Shown here: positions 1 through 6,409 of the stretch, piece after piece
How the letters are laid out: every line of letters begins with the position of its first letter
How positions within the stretch are numbered: the stretch's first letter is position 1
NCBI GenBank assembly: GCA_937981515.1
Contig: CALJNY010000014.1
Span: 1-7,613 of the forward strand
Length of the DNA: 7,613 bases
Reading direction: 5' to 3'
Source: an uncultured Collinsella sp.
GTDB taxonomy: Bacteria > Actinomycetota > Coriobacteriia > Coriobacteriales > Coriobacteriaceae
The notes under the pieces: model-generated
Seen by the model: only the letters and a program-made list of their open reading frames with translations
Told to the model about the DNA's origin: nothing
Databases searched by the model: none
Made by a program: the position numbers and the translations under genes

Positions 1-2709
1 CCCTGCATCGTGGCGCAGGACGAGTGCTACAACTGCGAGTGGTCGACCGAGCTCGAGGTTCCGCAGGCTTTTGCCGAGTACGTGAAGGCATGGTTTGCCT
101 GCCACCTGATTGCCCGCGAGTATGGCCTGGGCAGCCCGGACGGCTTTGTCTTTAACATGTCCGTGGGCTATGACCTGGAGGGCATCAAGAGCCCCAAGGT
201 CGATGCGTACATTGAGGGCATGAAGGACGCCAGCGGCTCCGAGGTTTGGAACGAGTGCCGCACGTGGGCGCTCGCTAACCTGGACAAGTTTGAGCATGTC
301 GATGCCGCGTTTGTCGAGTCCATCCCGGCGCGCGTCTCCAACTCCATTACCGAGTCCACGCTGCATGGCTGCCCGCCGGCGGAGATCGAGCGCATCGCGA
401 CCTATCTGATTAACGAGAAGGGTCTCAACACCTACATCAAGTGCAACCCCACGCTGCTGGGCTATGAGTTTGCCCGCCAGCGTCTGAACGAGCTGGGCTT
501 TGACTACATCGTCTTCGATGACACGCACTTCCGCGAGGACCTGCAGTGGGCCGATGCCGTGCCTATGTTCGAGCGCCTGATTGCCCTGTGCGCCGAGCGC
601 GGCCTGGAGTTTGGCGTCAAGCTGACCAACACGTTCCCCGTCGACGTGACGAGGAACGAGCTGCCCTCCACCGAGATGTACATGTCCGGCCGTTCGCTGT
701 TCTCGCTGACCATCGAGGCTGCCCGCCGCATTACCGAGCAGTTTGATGGCAAACTGCGCATCAGCTACTCCGGCGGTGCCACGGTCTACAACATCCGCGC
801 CCTGTACGATGCCGGCATTTGGCCCGTCACCCTGGCGACCGACGTGCTCAAGCCTGGTGGCTACGAGCGCTTTAGCCAGATGGCCGGCGAGTTTACCGAC
901 CTGGATGGCAAGCCGTTCGCGGGCGTCTCGCTCGAGGCTGTGACTGCGATCCAGACCGACTCACTCACCAACCCGCTCTACAAGAAGCCGCTGCGTCCGC
1001 TGCCCGACCGCAAGGTCGCCGGCAAGAGCCCGCTTTCCGACTGCTTTACCACGCCGTGCCGCACGAGCTGCCCCATCCAGCAGGATATTCCCGCCTATCT
1101 GGCGGCTGTTGACGAGGACCGCTACGAGGACGCACTCAACATCATCATCGAGCGCAACGCCCTGCCGTTCATCACCGGCACCATCTGCCCGCATCCTTGC
1201 GGTCGTGCCTGCGAGCGTGCGTTCTACGAGCCCGAGGGCGCCCAGATTCGCGCCAGCAAGCTCAAGGCCGCCCGCGAGGCCATGACCGCCGTGCTACCCA
1301 AGCTGCGTGCCCAGGCTATCGCCAACGACGGCGAGCGCAACGTTGCCGTTATCGGCGGCGGCCCGGCCGGCCTGGCGACGGCATTCTTCCTGACGCGCGC
1401 CGGCGTGCCCGTCACCATCTTTGAAGCCCGCGACTCGCTCGGCGGCGTGGTCCGTCACGTGATTCCCGAGTTCCGCATTGCGAGCGACGATATCTCCCAC
1501 GATGCCGAGCTCTGCCTAGCCTTTGGCGCCAAGGTGCAGCTCAACGCTCGCGTTGATTCCATTGACGAGCTCAAGGACCAGGGCTTTACCGACGTGGTCG
1601 TGGCCACCGGTGCCTGGATGCCCGGCTCTGCGGGCCTGGGCGAGGGCGCCGAGCTCGACGTGCTGGAGTTCCTCGAGGCCGCCAAGAAGGGCGAGAAGCT
1701 CGAGCTGGGCGAGGACGTCGTGGTCATTGGCGCCGGCAACACCGCCATGGACGCGGCCCGCGTGGCCAAGCGCCTGGCCGGCGTGAAGAACGTGCGCCTG
1801 GTCTACCGCCGCACCAAGAAGCAGATGCCCGCCGATGAGGAAGAGCTCGATCTTGCTCTTGCCGACGGCGTTGAGTTCTGCGAGCTGCTGGCACCTAAGG
1901 CACTCAACGGCGCCGTGCTGACCTGCGATGTTATGGAGCTTGGCGAGCCGGATGCAAGCGGCCGCCGCAGCCCCGTCGCCACGGGCGAGACCGTCGAGCT
2001 TCCCGCCACCACGGTGATCTGCGCCGTGGGCGAGGGCATCGACGCCAGCCTGTACGATGCCGCGGGCGTCGAGCACGACCGTCGCGGCCGCCTTGCCGCC
2101 ACCTCCACCGGCGTCGAGGGCGTCTGGGCTGCGGGCGACTGCCGCCGCGGTCCTGCCACCGTGGTCGAGGCTATTGCCGATGCCGCCGAAGTCGCCCGTG
2201 CCATTGCCGGCGTGGACTTTAACAAGTACGCCGACCAGAATGCTCAGGCCGATCGCGAGGACGCCTGCTACGAGCGCAAGGGGTCGCTGTGCCGCGACAA
2301 GCGCAACTGCACCAAGACCCGCTGCCTGGGCTGTGGCTCGGTGTGCGAGGTCTGCTGCGATGTGTGCCCCAACCGCGCCAACGTTGCCATTAAGGTGCCG
2401 GGTCTCGCCAAGCATCAGGTCGTCCACGTCGACGGCATGTGCAACGAGTGCGGCAACTGCGCCGTGTTCTGCCCCTACCAGGAGGGCCGTCCCTACAAGG
2501 ACAAGCTCACCCTGTTCTGGAGCGAGCAGGACATGGAGAACTCCGAGAACGAGGGCTTCCTGGCTGTGGACGAGGACCACTTTAAGGTCCGCGTCGCCGG
2601 CACGGTCCGCACCGTCTCGGTCGATGCCGTCAACACCGGCCTTCCCGAGGCCGTCCGCCTGACCATCAGGGCTGTGCGCGACAACTATTCGTATCTCCTT
2701 AAGAAATAG
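1..2709 (+). CDS. ygfK: YgfK-type flavin/Fe-S oxidoreductase (putative selenate reductase subunit), 5' truncated
   Basis: Large cytoplasmic redox protein. The reading frame is open from base 1; the GTG at 10 is not the real start, because codons 1-9 (Pro-Cys-Ile) continue the family alignment and about 95 N-terminal residues of the E. coli YgfK pattern are missing. Numbering from codon 10: residues 1-330 are a dihydroorotate-dehydrogenase-like barrel with HGCPP near 117-123 and the GVKLTNT, SYSGGA and ATDVLKPGGY motifs. Cysteines 345, 350, 354, 393, 397 and 401 match the Fe-S region preceding flavin domains in GltD/dihydropyrimidine-dehydrogenase-type proteins. GGGPAG at about 449 is the first dinucleotide fold (FAD), GAGNTA at about 574 the second (NAD(P)H), and AAGDCRRGP closes the FAD domain. 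C-terminal [4Fe-4S] motifs lie at 772-786 and 811-821 (CNECGNCAVFCP). The selenate reductase name is historical; family members are tied genetically to anaerobic purine/urate catabolism. The exact substrate is not known from sequence. First visible gene of the operon. Confidence 0.92.
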   Translation, partial: PCIVAQDECYNCEWSTELEVPQAFAEYVKAWFACHLIAREYGLGSPDGFVFNMSVGYDLEGIKSPKVDAYIEGMKDASGSEVWNECRTWALANLDKFEHVDAAFVESIPARVSNSITESTLHGCPPAEIERIATYLINEKGLNTYIKCNPTLLGYEFARQRLNELGFDYIVFDDTHFREDLQWADAVPMFERLIALCAERGLEFGVKLTNTFPVDVTRNELPSTEMYMSGRSLFSLTIEAARRITEQFDGKLRISYSGGATVYNIRALYDAGIWPVTLATDVLKPGGYERFSQMAGEFTDLDGKPFAGVSLEAVTAIQTDSLTNPLYKKPLRPLPDRKVAGKSPLSDCFTTPCRTSCPIQQDIPAYLAAVDEDRYEDALNIIIERNALPFITGTICPHPCGRACERAFYEPEGAQIRASKLKAAREAMTAVLPKLRAQAIANDGERNVAVIGGGPAGLATAFFLTRAGVPVTIFEARDSLGGVVRHVIPEFRIASDDISHDAELCLAFGAKVQLNARVDSIDELKDQGFTDVVVATGAWMPGSAGLGEGAELDVLEFLEAAKKGEKLELGEDVVVIGAGNTAMDAARVAKRLAGVKNVRLVYRRTKKQMPADEEELDLALADGVEFCELLAPKALNGAVLTCDVMELGEPDASGRRSPVATGETVELPATTVICAVGEGIDASLYDAAGVEHDRRGRLAATSTGVEGVWAAGDCRRGPATVVEAIADAAEVARAIAGVDFNKYADQNAQADREDACYERKGSLCRDKRNCTKTRCLGCGSVCEVCCDVCPNRANVAIKVPGLAKHQVVHVDGMCNECGNCAVFCPYQEGRPYKDKLTLFWSEQDMENSENEGFLAVDEDHFKVRVAGTVRTVSVDAVNTGLPEAVRLTIRAVRDNYSYLLKK

Positions 2710-2720
2710 GCGAGTCTCTT

Positions 2721-3200
2721 ATGGCCAAATCCATTCAACATAACGTGGCCTACGTTGCCTGCGGAAGCGGTTGCGCCTCCGCAGGCGGCGACGCCCGCTG
2801 CAGCGAAGGCTGCATTGGCTGTGGTGCCTGCGTCACGGCCTGCCCCCACGGCGCCATTGCGCTGGTCGATGGCATCGCCCGCGTAGATCGCTCCAAGTGC
2901 ACAGGCTGTGGCCTGTGCGGCATGGCGTGCCCGCAGCGCGTGATTGCCTTCGTCCCCGGCTACCAGAACATTCTGGTGCGCTGCAACAACACCGATAAGG
3001 GTGCCATTGCGCGCAAGGTCTGCGACACGAGCTGCATCGGTTGCGGTATGTGCGCCAAAAAGTGCCCTGCCGGCGCTATCCGCATCGAGGACAACTGCGC
3101 CCATATCGACGGCGTGGACTGCCTGTCGTGCGGCATGTGCGCCGTCGTCTGCCCGCATGGCGCCATCCACGACCGCACCGGCATCGCCGCCGGCGTGTAG
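2721..3200 (+). CDS. RnfB-like soluble polyferredoxin with four [4Fe-4S] motifs
   Basis: A 159-residue electron carrier with four complete CxxCxxCxxxCP motifs: C31/34/37/41, C60/63/66/70, C105/108/111/115 and C134/137/140/144, enough for four [4Fe-4S] clusters. Six further cysteines (14, 18, 27, 88, 101, 126) make 22 in total. The order and spacing, including the VRCNNTDKG stretch with C88 and the C101 before motif three, follow the C-terminal ferredoxin half of RnfB. RnfB's N-terminal membrane segment is absent and no signal peptide or hydrophobic helix is seen, so it should be cytoplasmic. The ATG at 2721 lies 11 bases after the ygfK stop and is preceded by AGGCGAG (2708-2714), a moderate ribosome binding site overlapping that stop. 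Its position between YgfK and the xanthine dehydrogenase suggests an electron shuttle between them (inference). No catalytic domain is visible. Confidence 0.92.
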   Translation: MAKSIQHNVAYVACGSGCASAGGDARCSEGCIGCGACVTACPHGAIALVDGIARVDRSKCTGCGLCGMACPQRVIAFVPGYQNILVRCNNTDKGAIARKVCDTSCIGCGMCAKKCPAGAIRIEDNCAHIDGVDCLSCGMCAVVCPHGAIHDRTGIAAGV

Positions 3201-3212
3201 AAGGGAATCACC

Positions 3213-5990
3213 ATGGCACAGGAATTCACTTTTACCGTTAACGGTGTCGAGCACACGACGACGGAGAATAAACCACTGCTGCGCTATCTGCGCGACGACC
3301 TGCACATTCATTCCGCCAAGGACGGCTGCTCCGAGGGCGCGTGCGGTACCTGCACCATCCACGTGGACGGTGCGGCCGTCAAGGCGTGCGTGCTGACCAC
3401 CGCTCTTGCCGCCGGCCGCAACATCGTGACCGTCGAGGGCCTGCCCGAGGACGTGCGCGAGGCCTTTGTGTACGCCTTTGGCGCCGTGGGCGCCGTGCAG
3501 TGCGGTTTTTGCATCCCCGGCATGGTCATGGCGGGTGCAGCGCTCATCGCCGAGGATCCCGAGCCCACCGAGGAGCAGATCAAGTACGCCATCCGCGGCA
3601 ACGTCTGCCGTTGCACTGGCTACAAAAAGATCATCGAGGGCATTTCGCTGGCGGCCGCGGTGCTCCGCGGCGAAAAGCAGATCGACGAGGACTTGGAGCG
3701 CGGCGACGACTACGGCGTGGGCAAGCGCGCCTTCCGTATCGACGTGCGCAAGAAGGTGCTCGGCGAGGGTAAGTACCCCGACGACATCGACGAACTCGAT
3801 CAGCCGGGCCTGACCTATGCCAGCGCCGTGCGCTCCAAGTACCCGCGCGCCCGCGTGCTCTCCATCGATACCTCCAAGGCCGAGGCCCTGCCCGGCGTGG
3901 TGGGCATTCTGCGCGCCGAGGACGTGCCAGTCAACCAGGTCGGTCACCTTATCCAGGACTGGGACGTCATGATCGCCCAGGGCGATATCACCCGCTGCGT
4001 GGGTGACGCCATCGTGCTGGTGGTTGCCGAGGACGAGGCGACGCTCGAGAAGGCCAAGAAGCTCGTAAAGATCGATTACGAGCCGCTGGAGCCCGTGCGC
4101 AACATCGCCGAGGCCAAGGCCACCGACGCCCCACGCCTGCACGACAGCTTCTTTGCCTTTGGCAACACGGTGGAGCTCAAGGACAATGTATGCCAGAGCC
4201 GTCACGTGACGCGTGGCGACGCCGCCAAGGCACTGGCGGAGAGCGCGTTCACCGTGACGCAGCGCTTTACCACGCCCTTTACCGAGCATGCCTTCTTGGA
4301 GCCCGAGTGCGCCGTCGCCTTCCCGTACAAGAACGGCGTCAAGGTGCAGTCGACCGATCAAGGTGCCTACGATACGCGCAAAGAGTGTGCCCACATGTTT
4401 GGCTGGGACAACGAGCCCGAGCGCGTGGTCGTCGAGACCATGCTCGTGGGCGGCGGCTTTGGCGGTAAAGAGGACGTTTCGATCCAGCACCTGGCCGCGC
4501 TTGCTGCCTATAAGTTCCAGCGTCCTGTGAAGTGCAAGCTCACGCGTGCCGAGTCGCTTGCTTTTCATCCCAAGCGTCATGCCATGGACGGTACCTTTAC
4601 GCTGGGCTGCGACGCCGAGGGCAACTTTACCGGTCTGGACTGCGAGATCAACTTTGACACCGGCGCCTACGCGTCGCTGTGTGGCCCGGTGCTCGAGCGC
4701 GCCTGCACACATGCCGTCGGCCCCTACAAGTACCAGAACACCGATATTCGCGGTTATGGCTACTACACCAACAACCCGCCCGCCGGCGCGTACCGCGGCT
4801 TTGGCGTTTGCCAGTCCGAGTTTGCGCTCGAGAGCCTGATCGACCTGCTGGCAGAGAAGGTCGGCCTGGATCCGTGGGAGATCCGCTACCGTAACGCCAT
4901 CGAGCCGGGCGAGGTTTTGCCCAACGGCCAGATTGCCGACTGCTCCACGGCGCTTAAAGAGACGCTGCTCGAGGTCAAGGATGCCTACTATGCGCATCCC
5001 GGACACGCCGGTATCGCCTGCGCCATGAAGAACGCTGGCGTGGGCGTTGGCCTGCCCGACGCCGGCCGCTGCAAGATTCGCGTCGAGAACGGCGTGGCCG
5101 TGGTCTATGCCGCCACGTCCGACATCGGCCAGGGCTGCAACACCGTCTTTTTGCAGGACGTTGCCGAGGCATGCGGTCTGTCTCTTCGCTGTATTGCCAA
5201 CGGCGAGTGCTCCACCGAGAACGCTCCCGACTCCGGCACCACGTCTGGCTCGCGACAGACGGTCGTGACCGGCGAGGCCGTGCGCGGTGCCGCCTTCCTG
5301 CTGCGCGATGCCATGCTTGACATCGAGGCCGGCAAGCCCGCACCCGATACTCCCGTGAGCGCGCATGGCGACGGCGTCAAAATCGAGTACGACGACGGTC
5401 GCGCCTATCAGCTGCACACGCAGGAGCTCGTCGCCGGCCAGGGTATGCATCCCCAGGACCCCGCGGCCGCCATCAAGGCGCTCGAGGGATGCGAGTTTGG
5501 CTACGTGTACCTGGAGCCGACCGACAAGCTGGGCGCCGACGTTCCCAACCCCAAGAGCCACATCTGCTACGGCTTTGCCACGCATGTGGTCATTCTGGAT
5601 GATGACGGCCGCGTGAGCGAGGTCTATGCCGCACACGATTCCGGCAAGGTGGTCAACCCCATCTCCATCCAGGGTCAGATCGAAGGCGGCGTGCTCATGG
5701 GTATGGGCTATGCGCTTACCGAGGACTGGCCGCTCAAGGACTGCGTGCCCCAGGCAAGGTACGGCACGCTCGGACTGTTCCGTGCACCCGAGATTCCGGA
5801 TATCCATGCCATCTACGTGGAGAAGGACGAGTTGCTGCCCGTGGCATACGGCGGCAAGGGCATCGGCGAGATCGCAACGATCCCCACGGCGCCCGCCGTG
5901 CAGAACGCCTACCGCGCGTTTGACGGCAAGCTGCGTCCGGATCTGCCCATGGTGGATACGCCGTACAGCCGCGCCCGTCACCGCGGGTAG
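3213..5990 (+). CDS. xdh: Selenium-dependent-type xanthine dehydrogenase, fused [2Fe-2S] and molybdopterin subunits
   Basis: A 925-residue molybdenum hydroxylase, expected to interconvert hypoxanthine, xanthine and urate or a related N-heterocycle. Residues 1-155 hold two [2Fe-2S] domains: plant-type ligands C39, C44, C47, C59, then C97, C100, C132, C134 in the classic QCGFC and CRCTGY motifs, with Q96 placed to contact the pterin. No FAD domain follows; a short linker leads directly to the hammerhead domain (about 170-300) and the molybdopterin domain. Seen there are EHAFLEP at 358-364, GGGFGGKED at 413-421, AYRGFG with R528, QGQIEGG from 820, and GKGIGE with E886 as the expected catalytic glutamate. 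All key residues are intact. 'Selenium-dependent' refers to a labile selenium ligand in this family, not selenocysteine; the one-chain FAD-less layout supports that subfamily, but substrate and selenium use cannot be proven here. ATG at 3213 has AAGGGA (3201-3206) six bases upstream. Electron partner is probably YgfK and/or the polyferredoxin. Confidence 0.92.
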   Translation: MAQEFTFTVNGVEHTTTENKPLLRYLRDDLHIHSAKDGCSEGACGTCTIHVDGAAVKACVLTTALAAGRNIVTVEGLPEDVREAFVYAFGAVGAVQCGFCIPGMVMAGAALIAEDPEPTEEQIKYAIRGNVCRCTGYKKIIEGISLAAAVLRGEKQIDEDLERGDDYGVGKRAFRIDVRKKVLGEGKYPDDIDELDQPGLTYASAVRSKYPRARVLSIDTSKAEALPGVVGILRAEDVPVNQVGHLIQDWDVMIAQGDITRCVGDAIVLVVAEDEATLEKAKKLVKIDYEPLEPVRNIAEAKATDAPRLHDSFFAFGNTVELKDNVCQSRHVTRGDAAKALAESAFTVTQRFTTPFTEHAFLEPECAVAFPYKNGVKVQSTDQGAYDTRKECAHMFGWDNEPERVVVETMLVGGGFGGKEDVSIQHLAALAAYKFQRPVKCKLTRAESLAFHPKRHAMDGTFTLGCDAEGNFTGLDCEINFDTGAYASLCGPVLERACTHAVGPYKYQNTDIRGYGYYTNNPPAGAYRGFGVCQSEFALESLIDLLAEKVGLDPWEIRYRNAIEPGEVLPNGQIADCSTALKETLLEVKDAYYAHPGHAGIACAMKNAGVGVGLPDAGRCKIRVENGVAVVYAATSDIGQGCNTVFLQDVAEACGLSLRCIANGECSTENAPDSGTTSGSRQTVVTGEAVRGAAFLLRDAMLDIEAGKPAPDTPVSAHGDGVKIEYDDGRAYQLHTQELVAGQGMHPQDPAAAIKALEGCEFGYVYLEPTDKLGADVPNPKSHICYGFATHVVILDDDGRVSEVYAAHDSGKVVNPISIQGQIEGGVLMGMGYALTEDWPLKDCVPQARYGTLGLFRAPEIPDIHAIYVEKDELLPVAYGGKGIGEIATIPTAPAVQNAYRAFDGKLRPDLPMVDTPYSRARHRG

Positions 5991-5994
5991 GGTA

Positions 5995-6032
5995 GAGCGT
6001 GGACGGCCATTGTTGACGGGCCGTTCGCGCTC
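5995..6032 (+). other. Long RNA stem-loop directly after the xdh stop
   Basis: Bases 5995-6008 can pair with 6019-6032 to give a continuous 14-pair stem (GAGCG and ACGGCC blocks matched by GGCCGT and CGCTC, joined by one G-C and two G-U pairs) around a 10-base loop. It begins four bases after the stop codon. No T-run follows, so it is not itself an intrinsic terminator. A role in protecting the mRNA 3' end is inference. Confidence 0.6.
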
Positions 6033-6059
6033 AACACCAACTGCATATGCTGCGCCTTT

Positions 6060-6095
6060 GGCCCCAGCTCCATCGCGAGCCGGGGCCTTTTGTTT
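6060..6095 (+). terminator. Intrinsic terminator of the ygfK-ferredoxin-xdh operon
   Basis: GGCCCC (6060-6065) pairs with GGGGCC (6082-6087), and GCTC (6067-6070) pairs with GAGC (6077-6080), with a single A-C mismatch between the blocks and a CATCGC loop. TTTTGTTT follows at 6088-6095. This is a classic GC-rich hairpin plus T-tract on the + strand, 70 bases after the xdh stop. There is no matching A-tract upstream, so it should act only for + strand transcription. Confidence 0.9.
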
Positions 6096-6111
6096 GGAGC
6101 GCCTCCGCATG

Positions 6112-6373
6112 CGGAAACTGCGTCCCGGAATCATGCCTCAGAATGGGATGCAACTTCCGGATCGGCCTCAGGCGGAAACTGTGTCCCGGAATATGGCTCC
6201 AGCGTGGGATGCATTTTCCGGTTGAAGCCTCAAGCGGAAACGGCGTCCCGGAATTCGGTCTCGGAACGGGTCGTGCTTTCCGCTAGGCCCGCCATCCGGA
6301 AAGTGCATCCCGTTTTGAGCGCTCAATTTGGGACATGGTTTCCGCGGGTGCTGCCAACCGGAAAGTGTGTCCC
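6112..6373. repeat. Array of 4.5 imperfect palindromic units with a 62-base period
   Basis: Nine 15-base arms of consensus CGGAAA-N5-TCCC alternate in orientation. Forward arms: 6112-6126, 6173-6187, 6235-6249, 6297-6311, 6359-6373. Reverse arms: 6145-6159, 6206-6220, 6268-6282, 6330-6344. Each complete unit is exactly 48 bases (arm, 18-base centre, inverted arm) and units are separated by 13-14 bases, giving periods of 61, 62, 62 and 62. The fifth unit has only its forward arm. Arm ends are nearly invariant (exceptions: one G in the A-run of the first reverse arm, one T-to-A change in the third), while the middle five bases and the centres vary. Two spacers and the first centre share GCCTCA. 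The array fills the gap between two convergent genes. It is not a CRISPR: the repeats are short, diverged and mutually inverted. Function is unknown; possibilities are a family of intergenic palindromes, a protein-binding array or a transcription barrier. Confidence 0.85.
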
Positions 6374-6409
6374 AGTTTGGTGGGCAGGCGGGCATAAGCT
6401 CAGCAGCTC

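Noticed and set aside
10..12. GTG as the start of ygfK
   Set aside because: The frame is open to base 1, and Pro-Cys-Ile before it continues the family alignment. About 95 family residues would be missing, so the gene starts outside the window.
1516..2580. A 354-codon open frame on the - strand inside ygfK
   Set aside because: Same in-register antisense effect; it ends exactly at a rare CTA leucine codon of ygfK (1516-1518) and has a low-complexity composition with no motif.
3213..5990. Carbon monoxide dehydrogenase or nicotinate dehydrogenase large subunit
   Set aside because: The CODH active-site loop with cysteine directly after the arginine is absent (here RGFGVC). The fused [2Fe-2S] plus molybdopterin layout next to ygfK fits the selenium-dependent xanthine dehydrogenase group, although another heterocycle cannot be fully excluded.
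2685..6134. A 1149-codon open frame on the - strand opposite the ferredoxin and xdh genes
   Set aside because: It is in register with the sense codons, so its stops would need TTA, CTA or TCA codons in the real genes, which are rare in GC-rich DNA. The translation is rich in Ala, Gly, Val, Leu and His with no recognisable domain, and the sense genes have complete family motifs.
6112..6373. CRISPR array
   Set aside because: The conserved blocks are 15 bases, diverged and alternately inverted, with 13-18 base gaps; no cas genes are present. Palindromic repeat units explain the pattern better.
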